From: JAUILA01 sp964563925 | GTDB lineage: Bacteria; Bacteroidota; Bacteroidia; Cytophagales; Cyclobacteriaceae | Reading direction: 5' to 3' | DNA length: 64,000 nucleotides | Assembly: GCA_964563925.1 (NCBI GenBank) | Contig: CAZLZD010000001.1 | Location: forward strand, 62,001 to 126,000 | Shown: in pieces, positions 8,916-16,954 of the stretch | How positions within the stretch are numbered: position 1 is the first letter of the stretch | Layout of the letters: every line of letters begins with the position of its first letter | The notes under the pieces: generated by a model | What the model was told of the DNA's origin: nothing | The model's input: only the letters and a program-made list of their open reading frames with translations | Databases searched by the model: none | Program-made: the position numbers and the translations under genes

Positions 8916-10904
8916 TCAGTGACTTACCACTCCCTTGAAATTCTCCAGGTCCTGCTGGGCGCCGAAGGCATGTACCACATCCCCGGGTTCCAGGGTAGTA
9001 TGGGCGTTGACATCCGTGATAAGTTCTTCGTTGCGCTGCACGGCGAGGACGGTCACATTATATTTGTTCTTGATCATGGAATCCTTGAGTGGCTTGTGAA
9101 TTATTTCGGGGCTGGTTGTTTGAATGCGCATGCATAAGGTATTATAATCGTGCCAACCGGGGAGCTCAAGTTCGTTCTGCCGCTCTGAAGACCTCGGCCT
9201 GAGCATCTGGTAATGCTCATCGCGGATCCCCGTTACATACGTCCTGACATCCGTTTCCGGGATGTAATACTGGTGAAGCACCCGCACGAAAATCTCCACA
9301 CTGCTTTCAAACTCCTCGCTGATCACTTCCGAGGCGCCGAGCTTAAAATAGTCTCCGGCCTCATGGAGGAACCGGCCTCTAACAAGGATATGAACCGTAT
9401 TACAAAGCTGACGAATGGAGGAAACGACTTTCCGGGTGGCGACGGCATCTGATATGGCGATCACAGCCACGCGGGACTTGTACACCTGGATGTGTTCAAG
9501 AATATACGGGTTGGTCGCATCCCCGTACAGGATGGGCTCGCCATTCTTTTTCCCTTCCCGTACATTCTCCGAGTTTACATCCACAATCACATAGGGAATG
9601 CGCGCCTGCCGGGCGATGGATGCCAGGTTTCTGCCATTCAGCCCATACCCGATGATAATCAGGTGATCATGGAGTTCTTCCACCTGCGATTCCTCGAGCC
9701 CATGCGTGACCATGGTCCGGTTAATGCTTTCCTCCAAACGACGCCCGCGCAGAAGAAGGCTGGCCAGGCGGTCGGCACCGTTCATGACAAAAGGGGTCAT
9801 GGCCATGGTCAGAATGGATACCGACAGAAAGTACTGGTAAGGATCATGACCAATGAGGTTGTTCTCCAGGCCTACATCGGCCAGGATAAAGGAAAATTCA
9901 CCTACCTGGAACAGGGTAAAACCCACCAGGAGACCGGTGCGGATCGGATACCTCAGGACCAGTGAGGCTGTTGTCACCAGGATGAATTTTAGCAGAAAAA
10001 TACCGGCAGTCAACAGCAGCACCAGAGGTAAATGAGCCATCACAAACGACAGGTCCAGCAGCATCCCGATCGATACAAAGAAAAAGCTGCTGAATATTTC
10101 CCGGAAAGGTATGATCAGACCGGTTGCCTGGTGACTGTATTCGGATTCGGAAATGACCAGTCCGGCCATGAAAGCGCCCAGCGAGAGCGACAGCCCGATG
10201 CTGGATGTTCCCCAGGCCACGGCAAAACAGATGACCACAATCGAAATCAGGAACAGCTCCCGGCTTCGGGTGCCTGCAATGGCTTCCAGCAGACGCGGTA
10301 CCACAAAACGGGCACTTAGCAGGAGTACCACCACTACCCCGACTACCTTCAGGATCAGTATTCCCAGGGACGTAACAATATTGCCACCCTGTCCGGCCAG
10401 CATAGGGGTCAGCAGCATCATGGGTACCACGATAATATCCTGGAAGATCAGAATGCCCAGGGAGATTTTTCCCTGCGGACTTGTCATTAGTCCTTTGCCC
10501 TGGAGAATGCTCAGCACGATCGCCGTACTGCTCAGGGATATCAGAAACCCAAAGAATACGGCATGGGGCAGGCTGAGGCCGGCTGCACTAAGGACGGCCG
10601 TCACCAGGATAATGGTAAGCATCACCTGGGTCAGGCCTCCAATAAATACAACTTTTTTAATCCGGGCCAGGTCGCTGAGCGAAAACTCCAGTCCGATGAT
10701 AAATAGAAGCAGGATAATTCCAATCTCAGCCAGAATCTCGATATCATGGGAAGCCTGGATAAACCCAAGTCCGGCCGGCCCAAACAGTATACCTGTTGCC
10801 AGGAAACCAAGGATTATCGGAAGACGCAGGCGCTGGAACAGGTAAATGATCCCGACCGACAACCCAAGCAAAATAACGATATCCTGAAGTAAAGGTATTT
10901 GCAT
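8916..10904 (-). CDS. Monovalent cation:proton antiporter, KefB/CPA2 type with TrkA domains
   Basis: Inner-membrane CPA2 antiporter exporting K+ or Na+ in exchange for protons. The first 380 residues or so form about 12 hydrophobic helices (Na+/H+ exchanger fold). A cytosolic RCK/TrkA-N domain follows with the dinucleotide-binding motif GYGLNGRNL at about 418-426, and then a TrkA-C domain near the end (GDVVHAFG). The length of 662 residues is normal for the family. Its stop codon is immediately adjacent to that of the convergent oxidoreductase. Ion specificity and any glutathione gating cannot be read from sequence. Confidence 0.93.
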   Translation of the reverse strand: MQIPLLQDIVILLGLSVGIIYLFQRLRLPIILGFLATGILFGPAGLGFIQASHDIEILAEIGIILLLFIIGLEFSLSDLARIKKVVFIGGLTQVMLTIILVTAVLSAAGLSLPHAVFFGFLISLSSTAIVLSILQGKGLMTSPQGKISLGILIFQDIIVVPMMLLTPMLAGQGGNIVTSLGILILKVVGVVVVLLLSARFVVPRLLEAIAGTRSRELFLISIVVICFAVAWGTSSIGLSLSLGAFMAGLVISESEYSHQATGLIIPFREIFSSFFFVSIGMLLDLSFVMAHLPLVLLLTAGIFLLKFILVTTASLVLRYPIRTGLLVGFTLFQVGEFSFILADVGLENNLIGHDPYQYFLSVSILTMAMTPFVMNGADRLASLLLRGRRLEESINRTMVTHGLEESQVEELHDHLIIIGYGLNGRNLASIARQARIPYVIVDVNSENVREGKKNGEPILYGDATNPYILEHIQVYKSRVAVIAISDAVATRKVVSSIRQLCNTVHILVRGRFLHEAGDYFKLGASEVISEEFESSVEIFVRVLHQYYIPETDVRTYVTGIRDEHYQMLRPRSSERQNELELPGWHDYNTLCMRIQTTSPEIIHKPLKDSMIKNKYNVTVLAVQRNEELITDVNAHTTLEPGDVVHAFGAQQDLENFKGVVSH

Positions 10905-10931
10905 TGTGACAATGAAGATACACGATTATTA

Positions 10932-11459
10932 TTAACCCCAGATAAAGAAATCCCTGGTGTTGCCGATCTTTTCTGTCAGCCTTGCCTGTTGTTGTTCCAG
11001 CCGGCTGATATCGGACCCGTTGGTACACGTTTCAAGCAGGTGATCCACGATCGCCAGTGCCTCATTAAGTCTGCCGGTTTTCTCGCAGGCAATCGCATAT
11101 TCCCGTCGGAGCCGTTCGCTGTATACGGACAGGCTGATGTCAGCCTCTGCGTACATTTGCAGGACTTTGTCGGCCGCCCCGCAACGATTCAGGAGGCGGA
11201 AACAGCCCAGAAGTGCTTCCATATTACGCGCATTAAGACGTACCGCCTTCAGGTAGTAGTCCAGGGCCTCGTCAAGTTTGCCGATCCTGATATCATATAA
11301 TAATCCCAGCAGGTAATATGCCTCATCACAAAGCGGTTCATTCTCCAGCACTTCCAGCAACAACCTGCGCGCCTGGATGATTTCCCAGCCATCAATCAGG
11401 TCCCTCGCGTGAAGTAAACGCTCCTCATCATTGAATAATATATCTGTATCCATGTACAT
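10932..11459 (-). CDS. Small TPR-like cytoplasmic protein
   Basis: A 175-residue helical protein with at least three tetratricopeptide-like repeats (such as DEAYYLLGLLYDIRIGKLDEALDYYLKA and MEALLGCFRLLNRCG, both read in part). It has no signal peptide and no catalytic motif. The first Met is at 11459; Met3 at 11453 is an equally good start. It sits 27 bp upstream of the antiporter gene on the same strand and may be co-transcribed with it. Probably a protein-interaction scaffold; its role is unknown. Confidence 0.75.
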   Translation of the reverse strand: MYMDTDILFNDEERLLHARDLIDGWEIIQARRLLLEVLENEPLCDEAYYLLGLLYDIRIGKLDEALDYYLKAVRLNARNMEALLGCFRLLNRCGAADKVLQMYAEADISLSVYSERLRREYAIACEKTGRLNEALAIVDHLLETCTNGSDISRLEQQQARLTEKIGNTRDFFIWG

Positions 11460-11781
11460 GGCATGCCATTTTTAAGGTAATAGAATAAATTTTCGGGGCA
11501 TCAGCCCGGCTGCGTCACCGGACCGTACATGAATATCAGCAGGGCAGGGTGAAGCAGCTTGAATTATCTCTGAACATATGTTCGAATAAGATGTATTTCA
11601 TAGCTTTTCTTCAAATGAGAAGGCGAATAAAATGGATTATTTTGTTTTATCAAAGATAAATCCTCCTAAATGCAAGGCGACACCTGCCTCGGTGAGCAGG
11701 TGCCGTCAGATAAGGAGCCCTATATACAGATGGAAACGTCAGGCCAGGAGGCGTTCTGCCTCATATTCCTTTGGTCTCTGG
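11460..11781. other. Intergenic region without a supported gene
   Basis: The 322 bp contain two notable structures. One is a perfect 12-bp palindrome GAACATATGTTC at 11572-11583. The other is a hairpin with CACCTGC at 11681-11687 pairing with GCAGGTG at 11696-11702, which could end the ScdA transcript although no U-run follows. Short open frames crossing the region lack protein-like composition. No known riboswitch class was recognised. Confidence 0.5.
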
Positions 11782-12687
11782 TCAGGTGACCTGCCGCATT
11801 TTTTCTTCCAGTTTTTCAAAGAGAATGTTGTTCTCCAGGTGGACATGCGCGTAGAGGTCCTGCTCAAATGATTGCAGTTCATCGTACAGGTTACCAAAAG
11901 ACATACAGGCTCCTGCAGGGAGTGTGTAATTGCCGGTGATTTTCCTGATCTCCTTCATCAGGTCACCTGCCACATCATGCTCGTCACGCAGACTTTCCTG
12001 AAGTTGGTGCAGTCCGGAAACATCCGGGTTTTCCTGTTTCTCCACTTTTTTAATTTTCGGGAAAAGTTGTTCTTCTTCCTTTTCGAGGTGGGCAAGGAGT
12101 TCGCCGGCAAGCACATGAATTTTATCCTTGAGGGTGTCAAGCCAGGGATTTTCGGGCCCGTGGACTTCCGCTACCTTGGTGGACAAGCGCTGCAAAAGCG
12201 GTAATTTTTCCCTCACAAAGGTGTGATGGTTCATGACAATAAAATCGCAGAGCATGCCCATGGGCCAGTGATCGTAATTCAGGGTTTGGGTGGGTGCCTC
12301 GCTATTCCTGATTTCATTCATGAGTTCGTTCCGCGTGAGCCCCGCTTCAGACAGTGCCCGGGTGAGCGGTACATCCCCGTGACAACAATAATCAATCTGG
12401 TGACGATTAAATACCGGGATCGCAGCGGGGTATTTACGGGCTGTCATAGCCACGGTAACAGGTGAGTCCTGCCGGGTGATTCGTATTTTCCAGTCTTCCG
12501 GTCCGGCTTCCAGGGTATCCCATTGAAACAGGTCCGATTGCTCTGCCTCAAACTGGTAATATAAAGGCTTTGGCTCATGATCGGTCAGCAGAATGAGGCT
12601 TTCACCCGTTTCGAGCGATTCAAAGTGGTCAAATATAAGACCGTGCCGGTCTTTCGGGGGAATGGGGCGTAGGTCGATGGTTTTCAT
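11782..12687 (-). CDS. DUF2249-ScdA/RIC-hemerythrin protein (di-iron repair of nitrosative damage)
   Basis: Three-domain protein. A DUF2249 domain spans about 1-70 and a DUF542 (ScdA_N) domain about 78-130, with the cysteine-containing DYCCHG motif. A hemerythrin-like four-helix bundle follows (about 140-298) with ligand-type motifs HWPMG, NHHTFVREK, HLEKEEEQLFP, RDEHD and HVHLENN. ScdA/YtfE proteins repair iron-sulfur clusters damaged by NO. It is downstream in the minus-strand nitrogen-oxide cluster. A near-consensus FNR-type site (12743-12754) lies upstream with a -7-like element at operator-to-promoter spacing similar to the nos promoter. The extra N-terminal DUF2249 is not in the E. coli protein. 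Confidence 0.9.
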   Translation of the reverse strand: MKTIDLRPIPPKDRHGLIFDHFESLETGESLILLTDHEPKPLYYQFEAEQSDLFQWDTLEAGPEDWKIRITRQDSPVTVAMTARKYPAAIPVFNRHQIDYCCHGDVPLTRALSEAGLTRNELMNEIRNSEAPTQTLNYDHWPMGMLCDFIVMNHHTFVREKLPLLQRLSTKVAEVHGPENPWLDTLKDKIHVLAGELLAHLEKEEEQLFPKIKKVEKQENPDVSGLHQLQESLRDEHDVAGDLMKEIRKITGNYTLPAGACMSFGNLYDELQSFEQDLYAHVHLENNILFEKLEEKMRQVT

Positions 12688-12710
12688 TTCAGGGATTGTT
12701 TGTTTACAGG

Positions 12711-12754
12711 TGAAATTACCAAGGACCCGGGGAAGCCTGTTATGACTGGAATCA
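12711..12754 (-). promoter_or_regulatory. Possible promoter and degenerate FNR/DNR-type box upstream of the scdA-like gene
   Basis: On the minus strand TGATTCCAGTCA (12754-12743) matches TGATnnnnATCA except for one base. TAATTTCA (12718-12711) resembles the Bacteroidota -7 element TAnnTTTG. Their centres are 34 bp apart, against 33 bp in the nosZ-side promoter. The geometry supports the call; each motif alone is weak. Confidence 0.4.
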
Positions 12755-12756
12755 CA

Positions 12757-13971
12757 TCAGCCATATTTTTTCCAGGCAGATGCCCAGATACTAATACCGG
12801 CGGCCGTGAGAATGGCCAAAAATAGTAATAGGGCCTGGGGATGGGGAGCAATGAATACCGGACTCAGGAACAGGATAAGCTCTGAGGAAATGAAGCCTGC
12901 CAAAAAAAGGATAAGTCCGTATGTCACCCGCTTTCCGGCGACCCATCCGGAATGCATAAAGATGGCCATGAGAAACGGCGTGAGCATCCCCAGGAAATTC
13001 AGGTGAAGGAAGGCGATGACCACAAACCGGTTACCGGCCGCCAGCGTGGCCAGGTCAGGGAAGCTGCCGGCAAACTGAAGTATATTTCTCACTGCCAGGG
13101 ACACGAAGGTGATCACCAGCAGGAGTCTTACCCAGGCCGATGGGAAGAGGGAAGGGAGGACGGGAAGGTATGGCCGGAGAATTTGGATGAGGTAGATAAG
13201 AGAGAATAGCTGAATGCCCGTGCCGGCCAGCGCCGTGGCGTAGACCCAGGCAGGGGGATTAATCCACAGGGCAGACAGGGCATATGCCGGTATGACCGCC
13301 GCGGCATTTACCCAAATGAAAACAGAGGCGCTGCGACGATTGAAAAGACCCGGATGTTTCTCAAGAAACAGGAAAATAACCCCGATCAGGGCAAAAAAGA
13401 ACCAGCCGTTATACTGAAAGTGGAGGTAGAAGTAAATGGCCAGGTTATACCAGACGGTTCCCTTATAACCCATGGCGGATAAAGGCCCGAGCGTTAATGG
13501 TCCGGCGGCCGAAAGCAACATGAAAAACAGTGCGATCTTAATAGCCATGGAGGAAAGTGAGGCATGCCGGTCAGGGTTTGAAGTACGGTAAAACCGGAGC
13601 GCAAACAGTACCGTAAGGACGGTATGGACGGTGGAAATGGCGATTGTCAGGGCATTATAGCCGTATAATGGAAAAAACAAAAGCATACCGGCTACCGCCA
13701 CCTGCATCCAGGTAAACAACCGTTTGTAATACCGAATATTGGTACTGTCGGCCAGGTAATGAATAGTGATCAGCAGGTAGAAGGCATTGAATATCCATCC
13801 CAGGAACGCTACGTGAGAATGTGCATGGGTAAGATTAGGATAGGCAATACCTCCTGTCGGATAAAAGGGATACAGGCGAAGGAAAGTGCCCAGAACCGCG
13901 GTAACGACCAGCCAGATAAGCGTTATTTGGGCCCAGCGGGAAGAGGCGTGTCTCAGTGCCTGGCCGGTCAT
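12757..13971 (-). CDS. Polytopic membrane protein with conserved-looking histidine motifs
   Basis: A 404-residue protein with about 12 hydrophobic segments. Histidines fall in membrane segments in patterns such as LTHAHSHVAFLGW, YLHFQYNGWFF and FLHLNFLGMLTP, reminiscent of heme- or copper-binding helices of heme-copper oxidase subunit I or NnrS-type proteins. I do not recognise the exact family. The last 4 bp of the upstream hemoglobin gene overlap its start, so it belongs to the same transcript. A role in NO or copper/heme handling is inferred from position and histidines only. Confidence 0.75.
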   Translation of the reverse strand: MTGQALRHASSRWAQITLIWLVVTAVLGTFLRLYPFYPTGGIAYPNLTHAHSHVAFLGWIFNAFYLLITIHYLADSTNIRYYKRLFTWMQVAVAGMLLFFPLYGYNALTIAISTVHTVLTVLFALRFYRTSNPDRHASLSSMAIKIALFFMLLSAAGPLTLGPLSAMGYKGTVWYNLAIYFYLHFQYNGWFFFALIGVIFLFLEKHPGLFNRRSASVFIWVNAAAVIPAYALSALWINPPAWVYATALAGTGIQLFSLIYLIQILRPYLPVLPSLFPSAWVRLLLVITFVSLAVRNILQFAGSFPDLATLAAGNRFVVIAFLHLNFLGMLTPFLMAIFMHSGWVAGKRVTYGLILFLAGFISSELILFLSPVFIAPHPQALLLFLAILTAAGISIWASAWKKYG

Positions 13972-14342
13972 CCGTACGACGGGTTTATTTTAGCGTATTT
14001 AAACTGAAAGACCCTGGCGATCTGCTGTGCCTGCTGCATTGCCTGCGCAGCAACAGGACCCGAAAACCGGGCCTCAAGGTTCTGCCTGAACAGTTGGATC
14101 CATCGTTCAAAATGTAACGGTGTCAAAGGCAATACCGCATGTTTGGGGAAGGGCTGGCCCCTGTATTCACCCGTGCCCAGAAGCAGGGTAGACCAGAAGC
14201 TGACCATCAGGGGCATATGGGCCTTCCAGTCCACAGCGGCGACTTCATTAAAAACCGGACCCAGCAGGTCATCCTCGTTTACAAGGGAATAAAATCCCTC
14301 CACCATTCCGGCCACATCTTCTTTCGTTTTAATATCGGTCAT
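13968..14342 (-). CDS. Group III truncated hemoglobin
   Basis: Two-over-two globin of 124 residues from the Met at 14342; an ATG three codons earlier at 14351 is also possible. The N-terminus MTDIKTKEDV resembles other group III truncated hemoglobins. The proximal heme-ligand histidine is most likely H77 (in LTPLHFERW), and the GQPFPKH segment is typical of the E-F region. Such proteins bind O2 or NO. Its place between two membrane proteins of the nos region suggests NO scavenging or sensing. It overlaps the preceding gene's 3' end by 14 bp. Confidence 0.9.
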   Translation of the reverse strand: MTDIKTKEDVAGMVEGFYSLVNEDDLLGPVFNEVAAVDWKAHMPLMVSFWSTLLLGTGEYRGQPFPKHAVLPLTPLHFERWIQLFRQNLEARFSGPVAAQAMQQAQQIARVFQFKYAKINPSYG

Positions 14343-15384
14343 TCTGAACAATAGATTTTTGAGTTTTCCTATAGGTTATGCCGGCCATTGTCAGCAAAAA
14401 AATCAGTATGATGATTCCGTTGGAGAATCCCCCCCAGCGGGTCAGGTGTTCATTCTCCAGCACACTTCCGTACACGCGTACAAAAAGACCGGCTTGCAAA
14501 GCCAGCAGGAGGATGTAGACGACCGGGTGGAACAGATCCGCTTCAAATTTAAACACTCTGGGCAACATGAGCGGAGCGTGCGCAAAGATCATACTGAAAA
14601 CAAAGCCCACAAAAAAGCTGTGTAACTGGGCATCGTAAAACATGGCACCTGAAAGCATAAGGACGCCCGTGGTGATCAGCCAGAAAAAGGCCATTACAGA
14701 CGCGAGCATCATGAATTTTTTCTGGGGAGTCCGCGGGTCGGAAAATTTCAGGGAGAACATGAGCCAGGTTCCGGTTAATACCAGTGAACCGCCCAGTACC
14801 GTCGCGCCCGAAAGGTGAAAGGGCAGCAGCAAGCCGGCAAATACGAGAAAAGCCAGTAGCTGATGAATCCTTTTGTGTTTGTGAGTGGTTCTGTCAAGGT
14901 TTAGGCGTTCGCCCAGGATCGTAAAGAGCAGGAATCCCATCCACCAGTTGACGGCAAGCGGGTACAGGTTGTGGATCAGCAGCAGGGTATTACCGGTAAA
15001 CAGGCAAAAGGCACCCAGTATAGCGACAAGTTGTGAGGTGTCAGGCTCCTTAAAGTGCTGGTAAATCAGCATGAACAGGTATATGAGCGAGGCAAGAATG
15101 ATCCCGGCAATGGCCGGGACAGGCAGCTTAATAAGAAACAGAATGAGGCTGATTGCGCAGAGCAACGACCCGGCGTAGCTCCATCGCTTACCCAGTGAGA
15201 CAGCCCTCTCCAGCATGACCAGGCCGCCGAGAAAACATCCGGTCATCAGTGCTCCGTGATGCTCATGCGGCAGCATTTCAGTGGTGCGGATACCCAGACG
15301 TTGCCAGCCGGTGATAATCCCGATTACCAGGGACAGCATGGCGGGTGGCAACAGGAAATATGCCAGGTGTCTCAATTGAATCAT
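14329..15384 (-). CDS. NnrS-like polytopic membrane protein
   Basis: A 351-residue protein with 10-12 predicted membrane helices. The segment LPHEHHGALMTGCFLGG near residue 40 and LHSFFVGFVFSMIFAHAP near residue 260 resemble the histidine-containing helices of NnrS, a heme/copper membrane protein linked to NO tolerance. Similarity is in pattern, not strong identity, so the family call is tentative. It lies 4 bp after nosY and is followed by the truncated hemoglobin gene, all co-directional. Confidence 0.65.
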   Translation of the reverse strand: MIQLRHLAYFLLPPAMLSLVIGIITGWQRLGIRTTEMLPHEHHGALMTGCFLGGLVMLERAVSLGKRWSYAGSLLCAISLILFLIKLPVPAIAGIILASLIYLFMLIYQHFKEPDTSQLVAILGAFCLFTGNTLLLIHNLYPLAVNWWMGFLLFTILGERLNLDRTTHKHKRIHQLLAFLVFAGLLLPFHLSGATVLGGSLVLTGTWLMFSLKFSDPRTPQKKFMMLASVMAFFWLITTGVLMLSGAMFYDAQLHSFFVGFVFSMIFAHAPLMLPRVFKFEADLFHPVVYILLLALQAGLFVRVYGSVLENEHLTRWGGFSNGIIILIFLLTMAGITYRKTQKSIVQNDRY

Positions 15385-15388
15385 TACT

Positions 15389-16171
15389 TCAGAAGTCTTT
15401 CCGGGCTGCGCTCATGCGCATGAACATGTAAGGTACAATAATCCAGACGAACGAAAAGGCCGTAACGGAAATCATGCCGGCAGAAGTTCCGAAGAATTTT
15501 TTAAAAACCGCCCCGGTAAATCCAAGCAGTGCGGAGATGTCCAGCTTCAGCATGAGCAGGATACGGGAAAGGTCAATGGGGTTGAACAATGTCATGCCGA
15601 GAACCACATTTTCGATCCTGTAGTCCTCAAAAACCAGCAGCACGATAAGGATCAGGCCATCATAAAGAATGCCCATAAACAACCAGACAACGAGAGCAAG
15701 TCCGAATCCACGGATACGGTTTTCATTGCGTATAGCGATGAAGAAGGCAATCCCGGTAAAAATAAAGGTGAGCATGACCCCGGATAATAACAGCGTACCA
15801 AAATTCATAAGCTCAGCGGAAACAAAAACCCCGTATATCAGGAAGGGAATTCCCAGGCCAAGTACCAGGCCGGCAACCAGTGAAAGGGCGACGCCAAGAT
15901 ACTGGCCGGTAAATATGGCCTTCCTCGGCACGGGCTGCGCCAGCAGCAACTCCACAAATTCACGGCTGTTGTAATAGTACAGTATACCAAACATTATACT
16001 GACAAGCGGGCACAGGATCAGCAGGATATTCATCAGGCTGATAATTGCCTTCCCGGGATCGGCACTGAAATAAAGAAGTCCTGAGGCACAAATCAGGTAC
16101 AGAAGAAAATAGATGATACTCCAGCGACTCCGGAGCAGATCGTACAGGGTGAATTTGAATATCTTATACAT
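15389..16171 (-). CDS. nosY: NosY-type ABC transporter permease
   Basis: A 260-residue membrane protein with about six transmembrane helices and the ABC-2 permease pattern (YYNSREFVELLLAQPVPR segment in the first cytoplasmic loop). With NosF and NosD it forms the NosDFY complex needed to assemble the CuZ centre of nitrous oxide reductase. It lies 18 bp after nosF and in order with nosD and nosF. Gene order makes the NosY assignment firm despite low sequence conservation in the family. Confidence 0.9.
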   Translation of the reverse strand: MYKIFKFTLYDLLRSRWSIIYFLLYLICASGLLYFSADPGKAIISLMNILLILCPLVSIMFGILYYYNSREFVELLLAQPVPRKAIFTGQYLGVALSLVAGLVLGLGIPFLIYGVFVSAELMNFGTLLLSGVMLTFIFTGIAFFIAIRNENRIRGFGLALVVWLFMGILYDGLILIVLLVFEDYRIENVVLGMTLFNPIDLSRILLMLKLDISALLGFTGAVFKKFFGTSAGMISVTAFSFVWIIVPYMFMRMSAARKDF

Positions 16172-16189
16172 GGGTCAGCTATGTTAATT

Positions 16190-16954
16190 TCATCGGGAAC
16201 TGATCTTTTTCAGTCCGCCGTCTTCTACGTGTATCTTAATTTCTTTTCCCTTTCTGCGGAGAAGGATTTGGGCAATGGCATGTTCCAGGTCTTTTGCCCC
16301 GCTCCGGGAGATCATTTCGTCCAGCGATCCCTGGAAATAGATTTTTCCGTCAAGCAGAAATACCACCTGATCGGCCAGGGACTCGGCGAGCCCCATGATA
16401 TGCGTGGTCAGCAGGATCGTTTTTCCAGCCTTCCTGCGTTGGAGAATCATATTCTTCAGGCGAATCATGGCCAGTGGGTCAAGTCCCACCGTGGGTTCAT
16501 CGAGAATCAGTACCGGGCAGTCAAACATCAGGCTAAGCAGAATATTGACTTTCTGCCGTGTACCCCCGGAGAGATTTCTCAGCCGTTGGGAGAGCACATT
16601 GTGAAGTTCGAAGGCCTCCATGATTTCATTTTCGAAAACCGCTGGCTGCTTTCGAATATCCTTGACCAGGGTGATAAGTTCGCTTACCTTCAGGTTTTCC
16701 GGAAAGCGTGCAATTTGAGGCAGATAGGCAATTTCCGACCGGTAGGCGCTTTTACCGGCTACGGGTTTCCCATCTACCAGCAGCCTGCCGGAGTCAGGGA
16801 TCACCATGCCCAGGATACTTTTGATGAGGGTGGTTTTACCGGAGCCGTTCGGGCCGAGGATCGCGTGGATGCCGCTTCCCCCGATGCTTAGATTCACTCC
16901 TTTAAGGACCTCCAGTCGCCCGAAGGATTTATTTAAGTTGTCGATCTCAATCAT
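16190..16954 (-). CDS. nosF: NosF ABC transporter ATP-binding protein
   Basis: ATPase of the NosDFY maturation complex. Canonical motifs are visible: Walker A GPNGSGKTT (about residues 35-43), Q-loop YLPQIARFP, signature LSGGTRQK, Walker B LILDEPTVGLDP and the switch histidine in LLTTHIMG. The length of 254 residues is normal for the family. The start overlaps the end of nosD by 8 bp, indicating translational coupling. Confidence 0.95.
   Translation of the reverse strand: MIEIDNLNKSFGRLEVLKGVNLSIGGSGIHAILGPNGSGKTTLIKSILGMVIPDSGRLLVDGKPVAGKSAYRSEIAYLPQIARFPENLKVSELITLVKDIRKQPAVFENEIMEAFELHNVLSQRLRNLSGGTRQKVNILLSLMFDCPVLILDEPTVGLDPLAMIRLKNMILQRRKAGKTILLTTHIMGLAESLADQVVFLLDGKIYFQGSLDEMISRSGAKDLEHAIAQILLRRKGKEIKIHVEDGGLKKISSR

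Noticed and set aside
10153..10845. A 230-codon open frame on the plus strand opposite the antiporter gene
   Set aside because: Composition is Arg/Ser/Pro/Thr-rich with no fold pattern. The minus strand has a clear CPA2 antiporter with TrkA domains. It is a mirror frame.
11641..11781. Possible cobalamin-type riboswitch before or after the scdA-like gene
   Set aside because: A fragment like CAGGCCAGGAGGCGTTCTGCC vaguely recalls a B12 box, but the other conserved cores are absent and it lies downstream of the gene. It is not supported.
16181..16891. A 236-codon plus-strand frame opposite nosF
   Set aside because: The minus strand carries complete ABC ATPase motifs. The plus frame has no recognisable protein features.
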